A stretch of 64,000 bases of DNA from a virus, in IMG/VR virus record IMGVR_UViG_3300008107_000341, positions 1 to 64,000 of that record; one strand, given 5' to 3'. Below, piece after piece: positions 51,621-57,799 of the stretch (positions within the stretch are counted from its first letter, which is position 1; the number at the start of each line of letters is the position of its first letter). The notes beneath the pieces are model-generated. The model was not told the DNA's origin. It did not search any database and saw nothing but the letters and a program-made list of their open reading frames with translations. The position numbers and the translations under genes are program-made.

Positions 51621-52239
51621 GTGCTCTACTGTAGGTGTCATTCAAACTCACCTACCACATACAATCATTGATACAATTAGAACTGAATGCCACGCCTACG
51701 ATAATCAAATCAAACAAGCAAACACATTCAATAATAATACTAATTACCGTAAGACATTCATCAAAGCAATATCATCCTATGAATGGTTCGCTGGTATGCT
51801 CTGGCATTATATCTCACGAGCTAATAGAGAGAACTTTCTATTTGATATCACCTGCCTAGAGAATGAAGGATTAAATCATCTCATCTATCCTCCTGGGCAT
51901 TACTATCATTGGCATCAAGATCAAGCATTGACATCATGCCTTCGCCCAACAATACTACCATCAGTCTATAACTCTACAATACAAGAGTCTTTGACTGTAG
52001 AACACCAATGGATAAGAAAAATTTCTTTCTCATTACAACTAACAGATAGTAATGACTATACAGGGGGCGATCTACAATTCCATAATAATAATTACACTAA
52101 GGAAGGAGTAATCACTGCACCTAGAGAGAAAGGATCATTGATTATATTTGATAGTAGATTATCACATAGGGTAACAAGAGTAAGAGAAGGAACAAGAGAA
52201 GCATTGGTAGGATGGGTATTAGGACCACGATGGAAATAG
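51583..52239 (+). CDS. 2OG-Fe(II) oxygenase, PKHD type (5 of 5)
   Basis: 218 aa from ATG 51583; ATG 51604 is an alternative. IYPPGHYYHWHQDQ supplies H-x-D, ISFSLQLTDSNDYTGGDLQF the core, GSLIIFDSRLSHRVTRV the distal His and TREALVGWVLGP the Arg. Complete PKHD set. The last gene before the AT-rich element; its stop merges with the first TTTTCCACA box. Confidence 0.85.
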   Translation: MFSSYPIMENYPRCSTVGVIQTHLPHTIIDTIRTECHAYDNQIKQANTFNNNTNYRKTFIKAISSYEWFAGMLWHYISRANRENFLFDITCLENEGLNHLIYPPGHYYHWHQDQALTSCLRPTILPSVYNSTIQESLTVEHQWIRKISFSLQLTDSNDYTGGDLQFHNNNYTKEGVITAPREKGSLIIFDSRLSHRVTRVREGTREALVGWVLGPRWK

Positions 52240-52280
52240 TTTTCCACAGGGTTGTGGAAAAAGTATAGAGTTTTTCCACA
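52240..52280 (+). repeat. Cluster of three TTTTCCACA boxes (DnaA-box form)
   Basis: Exact boxes at 52240-52248 (+), 52253-52261 (-) and 52272-52280 (+). The first two form a 9-bp hairpin with a 4-base loop. TTTTCCACA is the DnaA-box consensus described for Synechococcus. From 52281 to 52436 I see no gene; there is only a hairpin GTAGA/TCTAC near 52326-52340. Confidence 0.85.
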
Positions 52281-52436
52281 GATTTAAATGTGTTAAAAAA
52301 TAGTATTGGGTTTTCTATGTGCTTCGTAGAATGTGTCTACAAATAGTCTGATGATACTGTGAAAGGTCTCAGAATCTTCAGAGTTGTTGTAGTCTTAGCA
52401 CGCGAGCTAACGAGTTGTCAAGCGTTTGTCACAAAA

Positions 52437-52571
52437 CTCAAAAATCTCAAAAAACTCAAAAATCTCAAAAACGACAAAACTGAGATTTCTGAGAATTCTG
52501 TATTTCCAAGGTTTTTTGAGTTTTTTCGAATTTTAAAAAACTTAATTTTTTAGTTTTTTGAGATTTTTGAG
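52437..52571 (+). repeat. CTCAAAAA iterons and perfect 19-bp inverted repeat
   Basis: Four 9-bp units CTCAAAAAN run without a gap from 52437 to 52472. The 19 bases 52437-52455 are the exact reverse complement of 52553-52571; more TTTTTGAG copies lie at 52513-52520 and to 52580. The region to 52620 is very AT-rich (poly-A/T runs, TTATAATTATAA). No credible gene. This could melt easily or fold into a long cruciform. Confidence 0.9.
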
Positions 52572-52641
52572 ACTTTTGAGAATTTTAAAGTCTTATAATT
52601 ATAACTTATCATTATAATAAGGGTTACTAATCAATAAAGGG

Positions 52642-52670
52642 TTGACAAACCATCGAAAATACAGTATTAT
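52642..52670 (+). promoter_or_regulatory. Cassette-type promoter
   Basis: TTGACA 52642-52647, 17-base spacer, TATTAT 52665-52670, then tactaagtaatcaatcaaag as in the other leaders. Confidence 0.8.
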
Positions 52671-52697
52671 TACTAAGTAATCAATCAAAGACATCGA

Positions 52698-52940
52698 ATG
52701 ACTGTCAAAAACTACACTGATCTTCCTAGTTCTGCTATCAAAAACATCACTATTGATACTGTAAAGAACACTGTATCAGTAGAGTATACTACTGGTAACA
52801 AACAGTATACTTACAGCACCGAAGATGCTGAAGGTTTTGATCAGCAACTGCTGTCAGAATTCGACTCTGATGATATCTCAGTGGGTCGATTCATGAATCA
52901 GAGCGTCACAAATGGCACTCTGAATCTGCTTGTTGACTGA
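52698..52940 (+). CDS. KTSC-like domain protein (AT-rich copy)
   Basis: 80 aa. SAIKNITIDTVKNTVSVEYT, NKQYTYSTEDAEG, then SVGRFMNQSV: the S-x-I...Y/F-x-Y...S.G..x-N pattern of KTSC domains (a domain also seen at lysyl-tRNA synthetase C-termini). A diverged GC-rich relative is at 54918. Function in phages unknown. Confidence 0.65.
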   Translation: MTVKNYTDLPSSAIKNITIDTVKNTVSVEYTTGNKQYTYSTEDAEGFDQQLLSEFDSDDISVGRFMNQSVTNGTLNLLVD

Positions 52941-53045
52941 CCCTACCACAGATAAATACGTTTGTCAAGGGGTAAAGACACCAATTTGGTTGTCAATATC
53001 CCTTCCAGACGATTCTAGACACCTCTCAGAGAACATTTCAAACCG

Positions 53046-53210
53046 ATGGCTAAATCCAAAGCAGGAAACTACAAGGATAATTTCTATAACGAATTCGATG
53101 AATTCGAAGAGCATGAAGTAGAACAAAAGTATGGTGTGAAAGTGAAGAATATTGGTCGCACTCCAAAGAAACAGAAAAAGCTTAAATTTGATGGTGATTT
53201 TGAATGGTAA
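53046..53210 (+). CDS. Small charged protein, unknown
   Basis: 54 aa. Acidic middle (NEFDEFEEHEVEQKYG) and basic end (IGRTPKKQKKLKFDG). Lies between the two box clusters. A GATAAATA at 52951 and a weak TTGTCA at 52990 are the only promoter-like signals upstream. Confidence 0.6.
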   Translation: MAKSKAGNYKDNFYNEFDEFEEHEVEQKYGVKVKNIGRTPKKQKKLKFDGDFEW

Positions 53211-53223
53211 TCTAATAAAATAG

Positions 53224-53287
53224 TTTTCCACAGATATACTAAAACCTGTGGAAAACTTTCAATAGTTTTCCACAACCCTGTGGAAAA
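53224..53287 (+). repeat. Cluster of four TTTTCCACA boxes (DnaA-box form)
   Basis: Exact boxes at 53224-53232 (+), 53247-53255 (-), 53266-53274 (+) and 53279-53287 (-), arranged as two inverted pairs that extend to 11-12 bp stems (AGTTTTCCACAG/CTGTGGAAAACT). No T-run follows, so simple termination is less likely. Confidence 0.85.
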
Positions 53288-53297
53288 CTCTCATAAG

Positions 53298-53340
53298 CCC
53301 CCCTAATCAGACCCATAAGCAAAGGTGATGGTTAGGGGGG
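53298..53340 (+). repeat. 9-bp C/G-rich inverted repeat at a promoter
   Basis: CCCCCCTAA (53298-53306) and TTAGGGGGG (53332-53340), 25-base loop, ending directly at the -35 of the next promoter. May be an operator or a terminator of the upstream unit. Confidence 0.65.
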
Positions 53341-53369
53341 TTGACTTTTGCCCCGATCTGACCCATACT
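53341..53369 (+). promoter_or_regulatory. Cassette-type promoter
   Basis: TTGACT 53341-53346, 17-base spacer, CATACT 53364-53369, leader acctaagtcaacagcaaacg. Confidence 0.75.
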
Positions 53370-53393
53370 ACCTAAGTCAACAGCAAACGACCC

Positions 53394-53705
53394 ATGCGCC
53401 TCATCGAACGCCAAATGAACGCTGCTATCACCAACAGCAAAGATTGGCAGAAAGACAATACCATGGTGAGCAACGCTGATGGTGTTTCTTTCGTGTTTCT
53501 TCATGGTAACTGTATCGCCCAGATTGGTGATACGTTTGTGCGACTGTTTGATGGTGGTTGGCAAACTAACACCACCAAATCTCGCCTGAATGCTATCCTG
53601 ACTGCACACGGCAACGGTGAGCGTGTTTTCCAGAAGAATTTCAATTGGTTTGTTAGCACTGCTGCAGGCGATGTTGAGTTCGAATCTGGTATGCTTCTCG
53701 CCTGA
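53394..53705 (+). CDS. Conserved-looking phage protein, unknown
   Basis: 103 aa. LIERQMNAAITNSKDWQKDN, VFLHGNCIAQIGD, then GGWQTNTTKSRLNAIL match a pattern I recall in many phages with no known function. Well-placed cassette promoter. Confidence 0.7.
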   Translation: MRLIERQMNAAITNSKDWQKDNTMVSNADGVSFVFLHGNCIAQIGDTFVRLFDGGWQTNTTKSRLNAILTAHGNGERVFQKNFNWFVSTAAGDVEFESGMLLA

Positions 53706-53745
53706 ACTTTACACTACATACTAACTGAAACCCATGGAGGATTAC

Positions 53746-53874
53746 ATGACCATTTCTGAAATGTATCAAGAGATTGTTGATCAAGAGGTGGCAGACATTT
53801 TCCTTGATAGTGATAGTTTGATCGTTGACGATTATGCTCTCGAAGATGTAATCGAAGAGGTCTACGATTTGTAA
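53746..53874 (+). CDS. Acidic 42-aa peptide
   Basis: VDQEVADIFLDSDSLIVDDY: 15 Asp/Glu, almost no basic residues. ATG 53746 follows GGAGG at the right distance, so it is preferred over the in-frame ATG at 53734. Composition suggests a DNA mimic or partner-binding helix (inference). Confidence 0.55.
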   Translation: MTISEMYQEIVDQEVADIFLDSDSLIVDDYALEDVIEEVYDL

Positions 53875-53893
53875 TACAAACTGATCAGCCGCC

Positions 53894-53952
53894 CGACCAG
53901 TTGGGGAACTGTCACACCACTGGTCGCCGCGGCCACCCCCTGCCCTTATACT
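53894..53952 (+). promoter_or_regulatory. Inverted repeat plus TATACT cassette promoter
   Basis: CGACCAGT (53894-53901) and ACTGGTCG (53919-53926) form an 8-bp stem. TATACT is at 53947-53952, followed by atagaagtcaaacgc. No recognisable -35; the stem covers where it should be, so an activator may be needed. Confidence 0.55.
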
Positions 53953-53977
53953 ATAGAAGTCAAACGCACCGAGACCT

Positions 53978-54106
53978 ATGTGGGATGAGATCCAAGACAT
54001 GCCTGGTGAGATCTTCGATATCGAAGATTGGGGGCACCCCCTAGCAGAGTGCTGGCACGATATGGAGCTGAATGTGCCAGATGAAGAGGTGGCACAGGAG
54101 GGGTGA
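53978..54106 (+). CDS. Acidic 42-aa peptide
   Basis: MWDEIQDMPGEIFDIEDWGH then PDEEVAQEG: very acidic, Trp-containing. GC-rich codons. Monocistronic cassette. Confidence 0.5.
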   Translation: MWDEIQDMPGEIFDIEDWGHPLAECWHDMELNVPDEEVAQEG

Positions 54107-54158
54107 CCCTCCCCCCTCTCCTGCCTCTATACTGATCAAGTCAACCACACACGAGACC

Positions 54159-54326
54159 ATGACCCGCTTCGAAGTTTACGTGCCCTCTGCCCCTTACGAG
54201 TCCGAGAGCACCTGGGATCTCGATCGTGCCTGGGATCTGTGCCTCTCGCTGAGCGAGGAGTTCGGATACGCTCAGGTTCGCCAGGATGGTATCATCCTGG
54301 GAGACTACACCAACGGGGGTGTGTGA
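54159..54326 (+). CDS. Unknown 55-aa protein
   Basis: MTRFEVYVPSAPYESESTWD then LSLSEEFGYAQVRQDG. ATG 54159 follows TATACT (54128-54133) and a leader that is 24-base identical to the next cassette's (54124-54147 and 54373-54396). Confidence 0.6.
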   Translation: MTRFEVYVPSAPYESESTWDLDRAWDLCLSLSEEFGYAQVRQDGIILGDYTNGGV

Positions 54327-54406
54327 CACTCTAGAAACTGGCACAAGGGGTCACCACAGACCCCACCCTGACCCTCTATACTGATCAAGTCAACCAAACA
54401 AAGCAA

Positions 54407-54835
54407 ATGACCGTGACTCTGACCTCCAACTATCGTGACATGCTCGCTGCTGCCACTGTTGAGAAGATCGATGAATTGCTCGATGAGAACTATGCTCTCG
54501 ATGACATGCTCGAATTCATCGATGAGCGTAATGAGAACGATTTTGTAGCATACTATGAAGAGTATTGCCGTTGTGGTGAAGCAATCGGTTACGATGCTGT
54601 AGATGCTCTCATCGATGAGATGGGGTGCGTTTCTGACATCGAAGGGTGTGATGATCGCTTCCGTGGTTGGTATGAATCGACCGCTGATTTCGCTGAAGAG
54701 TTTTATACTGATACCTACGATGTTCCCTCTGCATTGGTGATCGATTGGGAGGCAACTTACGATAGCACCCTCCGCTACGATTACACTGCCTGTGAGAAAG
54801 GTTATCGTCAGGTGGCGATCTTCTCTGATTACTGA
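54407..54835 (+). CDS. ArdA-like antirestriction protein
   Basis: 142 aa with a heavy excess of Asp/Glu. IDERNENDFVAYYEEYC, DDRFRGWYESTADFAEEFY, then the Ile-Asp-Trp-Glu-Ala stretch and a VAIFSDY end follow the middle and C-terminal domains of ArdA (E-x-Y-x-G-x-Y-x-S...FA-E..., ID-x-E-A, terminal VxxF). The N-terminal ArdA domain is absent (usual length about 165-180 aa). ArdA mimics bent DNA and blocks type I restriction enzymes. It has its own TATACT cassette promoter (54377-54382). Confidence 0.6.
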   Translation: MTVTLTSNYRDMLAAATVEKIDELLDENYALDDMLEFIDERNENDFVAYYEEYCRCGEAIGYDAVDALIDEMGCVSDIEGCDDRFRGWYESTADFAEEFYTDTYDVPSALVIDWEATYDSTLRYDYTACEKGYRQVAIFSDY

Positions 54836-54917
54836 GTGACAGTCTGAGAGGTGGCACACGCTGCCTCTCAGCACCCCATCCTAGCCCCTATACTGATCTC
54901 AGTTCAAACGACACACG

Positions 54918-55118
54918 ATGTTCAAGGCATTCACCCTCGGATCTACCGCCATCAGCAAGATGACCGCCGATCCTATCACGGGCACCGTTCGCGTTCGCTT
55001 TCGTGGGGGCACTAAGTTCTACCGCTTCGAGAACGTCTCCCGTCGCGCCATCGTGGCGATGCTGCTGCGCCCTCCCGTGAGCATGGGCCAGTGGGTAAAC
55101 CGTCACTGCCTCGCCTGA
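54918..55118 (+). CDS. KTSC-like domain protein (GC-rich copy)
   Basis: 66 aa. STAISKMTADPITGTVRVRF, TKFYRFENVS, then SMGQWVNRHCLA: the same layout as 52698-52940 but basic and in GC-rich codons. TATACT at 54889-54894; hairpin TGAGAGG/CCTCTCA (54845-54851, 54864-54870) upstream. Confidence 0.65.
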   Translation: MFKAFTLGSTAISKMTADPITGTVRVRFRGGTKFYRFENVSRRAIVAMLLRPPVSMGQWVNRHCLA

Positions 55119-55163
55119 TCAGGTCGCCTGACCCTGTAGACTAATCACATCAGCAAACAACCC

Positions 55164-55325
55164 ATGAGAATCGAAGTTCGTTACCAGACTCCCTACAATG
55201 CTTGTGAGTGGCGCTCGCAGTGGTTTAAGGATCTGGCAGAGGCAGAGCGTATGGTAGAATTCTATCGCTCCTGTGGGTCACCCTCTCACATCGCCCCTTC
55301 CTCCCTCGCTCAGTTCGATCGCTGA
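55164..55325 (+). CDS. Unknown 53-aa protein
   Basis: MRIEVRYQTPYNACEWRSQW then LAEAERMVEFYRS. Upstream TAGACT at 55137-55142 and leader aatcacatcagc. GC-rich. Confidence 0.55.
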   Translation: MRIEVRYQTPYNACEWRSQWFKDLAEAERMVEFYRSCGSPSHIAPSSLAQFDR

Positions 55326-55332
55326 TTCTACC

Positions 55333-55473
55333 ATGCCGAACCTCATCCGCCTTTCCCTGGTCGCCGCCATCTGCCTGATGTTCGCCAACACCCTAGGATC
55401 GGTGTTCGCCCTAGCCCAGACCCTAGACCGTGTGACAGCCGAGAAGGTGGCACAGATCGCCGCCATCGACTGA
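55333..55473 (+). CDS. Small exported or membrane peptide
   Basis: 46 aa. Hydrophobic start with Ala sites (MPNLIRLSLVAAICLMFANT, then LGSVFALAQ) like a signal peptide with cleavage after ALA, leaving about 18 residues. 7 bases after the previous stop. Confidence 0.55.
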   Translation: MPNLIRLSLVAAICLMFANTLGSVFALAQTLDRVTAEKVAQIAAID

Positions 55474-55512
55474 CCCCGACCCTGTAGACTGATCTCAGTT
55501 CAAACAAAGCAA

Positions 55513-55686
55513 ATGACCAACCCCAAGATCGACCTCGCCGCCATCATGGCAGACTACACCACCCGCTACAATGAGATGCAGGCACGGTCTGCCGCCAACC
55601 GCCAGGCATTCGCTGAGGGTCGCCCCTTCCCCTTCCCCGCCCCCGAGTGCCAGTCTGACACCTGGAACATCAGCGACCGCCACTGA
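55513..55686 (+). CDS. Unknown 57-aa protein
   Basis: MTNPKIDLAAIMADYTTRYN, helical, then Pro-rich RPFPFPAPE. Upstream TAGACT 55485-55490 and gatctcagttcaaac leader (identical to 54895-54909). Confidence 0.55.
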   Translation: MTNPKIDLAAIMADYTTRYNEMQARSAANRQAFAEGRPFPFPAPECQSDTWNISDRH

Positions 55687-55732
55687 GCGGCGCTGCCTGT
55701 AGAATTCTCTCAGTTCAACCGACAGACGACCG

Positions 55733-55927
55733 ATGATCCTCAGCATGGCATCCGACCTTCAGACCCGCCGCATCGTGTGGGCAGGTCGCAAGACAGAGAC
55801 CGCACAGCAGACCATGGGGCAAGATCTGCCCCTGACCGTAGAGAGTGAGTGGATCGCGGGCGCTTACTCTGACCGCTGGCATGATGAGGCGATCGCCGCC
55901 CTGCCCCTGTTCACCCACGCCGACTGA
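55733..55927 (+). CDS. Unknown 64-aa protein
   Basis: LQTRRIVWAGRKTETAQQTM then YSDRWHDEAIAALPLF. Upstream TAGAAT 55700-55705 and ctctcagttcaacc leader. Among the most GC-rich DNA in the window. Confidence 0.55.
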   Translation: MILSMASDLQTRRIVWAGRKTETAQQTMGQDLPLTVESEWIAGAYSDRWHDEAIAALPLFTHAD

Positions 55928-55930
55928 CCC

Positions 55931-56125
55931 ATGAAAAAAATCGAGCGCGAGCGCCTGATGATCATGACCCGTGAGGGATGGGCAGAGAAGCGACGCACGG
56001 GAGGGCACATCGTATGGCAGCACCCCCGCTATGGCACAACCACCACCAGCGCCACGCCCAGCGACATTAACTCACTGCGACAGATCGAGCGCCAGCTGCG
56101 ACGCATCGCCGCCGCTGCTGCCTGA
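55931..56125 (+). CDS. HicA-like (YcfA) small protein
   Basis: 64 aa. MTREGWAEKRRTGGHIVWQH then a Thr-rich strand and a C-terminal helix (SLRQIERQLRRIAA). The x-GW-x(5)-GGH-x(3)-HP core is the HicA dsRBD-like fold, where the His is catalytic for mRNA cleavage. No HicB partner lies next to it; the gene is 3 bases after 55733-55927, which does not look like HicB. May be a toxin-derived RNA-targeting protein. Confidence 0.65.
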   Translation: MKKIERERLMIMTREGWAEKRRTGGHIVWQHPRYGTTTTSATPSDINSLRQIERQLRRIAAAAA

Positions 56126-56141
56126 CCCGCCATCCTAGCAC

Positions 56142-56167
56142 ACTGCCCCCTAGGGGGCAGTTATTTT
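56142..56167 (+). terminator. Rho-independent terminator ending the GC-rich island
   Basis: Palindrome CTGCCCCCTAGGGGGCAG (56143-56160) followed by TTATTTT. Base composition drops back to AT-rich right after it. Confidence 0.8.
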
Positions 56168-56285
56168 ATAACGATACCGTTATGGCGGCGCGGCCGAGCG
56201 AAAAGTCATAGATACTATTAACCTACAAAACTTTGAAAACGCTCGATCGATTACACGTTCATAAAAAAAATTTTTCCCTAACAAA

Positions 56286-56393
56286 ATGACTCAAAAAACC
56301 TCAATGAGCACAAAGACCACAACAGCAGAGGAATTCGGATATATTTGGATGACTTTGAAGGAACTCGTAAGGATCTTGACAAATCGCACATAG
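56286..56393 (+). CDS. Possible 35-aa peptide
   Basis: MTQKTSMSTKTTTAEEFGYI then WMTLKELVRILTN. Weak support: it lies in a 490-base stretch (56126-56617) with no convincing large gene and has no clear ribosome-binding site. Confidence 0.3.
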   Translation: MTQKTSMSTKTTTAEEFGYIWMTLKELVRILTNRT

Positions 56394-56405
56394 ATACACT
56401 ATAAT
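56376..56405 (+). promoter_or_regulatory. Sigma70 promoter before the AbrB-like operon
   Basis: TTGACA 56376-56381, 18-base spacer, TATAAT 56400-56405. Leader of more than 120 bases before the first credible start at 56535; the leader holds a 42-codon frame (56462-56590) that I do not trust. Confidence 0.75.
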
Positions 56406-56534
56406 CTGTAAGACTTTTAGTGTTTGAACAAATAAGTCATGTTGAAATAGATCTCAGAAATATGTGTATCTACGCCACTAGTGACCTTGGAAGACGTTTA
56501 AGAATTTCATTTTATACGATCGAACACTTTCAGT

Positions 56535-56621
56535 ATGCCTGCCAGCGATGCCATCAATGGCTACCCACTGAAAGAATTCGTAGATTCTGAACTATATAAA
56601 AAAGATTCCATAAAATTATGA
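56535..56621 (+). CDS. Possible 28-aa peptide coupled to AbrB-like gene
   Basis: MPASDAINGYPLKEFVDSEL then YKKDSIKL. Ends in an ATGA overlap with the AbrB-like gene, the usual coupling in this genome. Confidence 0.4.
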   Translation: MPASDAINGYPLKEFVDSELYKKDSIKL

Positions 56622-56824
56622 GTAAAGTATATCAATCAACAGTAGAATACAACGAAGATTTCAACGAATACTACCTAACGATTCCCGACGAGCTTTTAGA
56701 TAATCTCGGATGGGAAGAAGGGGATGTATTAGAGTGGCATACAAATAAAGATGGCACTGTATTACTCGAAAGAGTAGATGAATATTTTGATGGAGAGAAT
56801 GAGAGTGATGACGAACAATCCTAA
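56618..56824 (+). CDS. AbrB/MazE-like swapped-hairpin protein
   Basis: 68 aa. EYYLTIPDELLDNLGWEEGD then VLEWHTNKDGTVLLERV: the SpoVT/AbrB DNA-binding hairpin (xIPxxLLxxLGWxxGDxL). Acidic tail. Could be an autoregulator or an antitoxin-type DNA binder; no toxin is adjacent. Common near the baseplate genes in my memory of cyanophages, but not certain. Confidence 0.75.
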   Translation: MSKVYQSTVEYNEDFNEYYLTIPDELLDNLGWEEGDVLEWHTNKDGTVLLERVDEYFDGENESDDEQS

Positions 56825-57113
56825 GAAAATACAATACAAGGTAGTTGATAAAAGCGGAAACGTTGTAAGTGACGAAACGTTTGAAGATTACGAAAAACTA
56901 GCAGATCATATGCTAGACATAGCAGACAAATATTATCAAGGTCTTTACACCGTAGATGATAGCGTTAATATTTCAACGTTTGATGAGTCTGGAGAATTAA
57001 TTTATGAAGACACTGCAAGCTTTGGAAGCAATGTAGTAACAAACGAAGAGATGGAAGATGAATTCAGAACAGAATCAAAGCGAAGAAATTCAGGTCAAGG
57101 ATTTGGCAGTTAA
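56808..57113 (+). CDS. Unknown 101-aa acidic protein
   Basis: ATG 56808 (MTNNPKKIQYKVVDKSGNVV) overlaps the AbrB-like gene by 17 bases. Beta hairpin, helix, acidic C-terminus, last residues RRNSGQGFGS. Confidence 0.65.
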   Translation: MTNNPKKIQYKVVDKSGNVVSDETFEDYEKLADHMLDIADKYYQGLYTVDDSVNISTFDESGELIYEDTASFGSNVVTNEEMEDEFRTESKRRNSGQGFGS

Positions 57114-57297
57114 ACTACTTGGTCTGATTGATGCATTAAGTGCAAGAATCAGCAAGTTAGAAGAAAAAATGCCAGAAACTTTTGATATTTTTTATCGCCC
57201 ACCTGGCGCTGAGAGTCATCAAAAGTTACACTTGTCATTAGACGAGTTATATGGTAAAATAAATAGTATTGAGACGCGACTTAACGATGCCAGGTAG
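57058..57297 (+). CDS. Unknown 79-aa coiled-coil protein
   Basis: KLLGLIDALSARISKLEEKM heptads, then FDIFYRPPGAESHQKLHLSL. Overlaps PAAR by 11 bases; perhaps a chaperone for the spike tip (inference). Confidence 0.6.
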   Translation: MNSEQNQSEEIQVKDLAVKLLGLIDALSARISKLEEKMPETFDIFYRPPGAESHQKLHLSLDELYGKINSIETRLNDAR

Positions 57298-57622
57298 AGT
57301 TGTTGCAACTTTCACAGGTTCTGACAGTGGTGGTATTTGCCCATGTGTAACACCACCACAGACACTCTCACCACCTGCGCCAGATAGGAGAGTCTTTGTG
57401 AATAAGATTCCTGTTATGGCGGCTGGTGATGTTCTGTCACCTTCCCCTGGGCAAGACTGCAGTAGTGAACCATCACCATGCACCTCACCAAGAACCGTAG
57501 TGTCAGCTGGCAGAGTTTTCGTGAATAAGAAGCCAATTGCTCACATTGGAGACATTCTCAATCAATCAACGAACATAAAGATCGTTGGAGTTCCATCACA
57601 AGTATTTGCAGGAGAATCATAG
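57287..57622 (+). CDS. PAAR-domain spike tip protein
   Basis: 111 aa from ATG 57287 (MPGRVVATFTGS). RRVFVNKIPVMAAGD, then CSSEPSPCTSPRTV, then GRVFVNKKPIAHIGD are the PAAR layout with two VNK-x-P-(V/I) strands. PAAR proteins cap the needle of T4-like (gp5.4) and T6SS spikes and bind a metal. It would sit on the protein encoded at 5029-6558. Confidence 0.85.
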   Translation: MPGRVVATFTGSDSGGICPCVTPPQTLSPPAPDRRVFVNKIPVMAAGDVLSPSPGQDCSSEPSPCTSPRTVVSAGRVFVNKKPIAHIGDILNQSTNIKIVGVPSQVFAGES

Positions 57623-57624
57623 TT

Positions 57625-57771
57625 ATGGCAAAAGCAAAAATCGGTCTGGTCAAAACGAATTACGTGCCAGGCAAACCTAAAATGACCAGTCAAGGTCGTT
57701 CGAAGAACACAAATCTTGCTGCGACTAGTCGAAATGGTCGCAAAAAGCGTTATCGCGGGCAAGGAAACTGA
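57625..57771 (+). CDS. Small basic protein
   Basis: 48 aa, Lys/Arg/Asn-rich (MAKAKIGLVKTNYVPGKPKM ... RNGRKKRYRGQGN). 2 bases after PAAR and followed by a strong terminator. Very basic; may bind nucleic acid or virion protein. Confidence 0.65.
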   Translation: MAKAKIGLVKTNYVPGKPKMTSQGRSKNTNLAATSRNGRKKRYRGQGN

Positions 57772-57776
57772 GATCA

Positions 57777-57799
57777 AGCGCCTTTTTGGCGCTTTTTTT
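57777..57799 (+). terminator. Rho-independent terminator after PAAR operon
   Basis: AGCGCC, loop TTTTT, GGCGCT and a run of seven T. Confidence 0.9.

Noticed and set aside
52437-52472. CRISPR-like array
   Set aside because: Units are 9 bp without spacers. No repeat-spacer pattern exists anywhere in the window.
52359-52553. 64-codon frame across the iteron region
   Set aside because: Its residues are simple repeats of Lys/Asn/Leu (KLKNLKKLKNLKN) dictated by the DNA iterons; no start signal.
56462-56590. 42-codon frame before the AbrB-like gene
   Set aside because: No ribosome-binding site, poor protein character, and it overlaps a better short frame at 56535.
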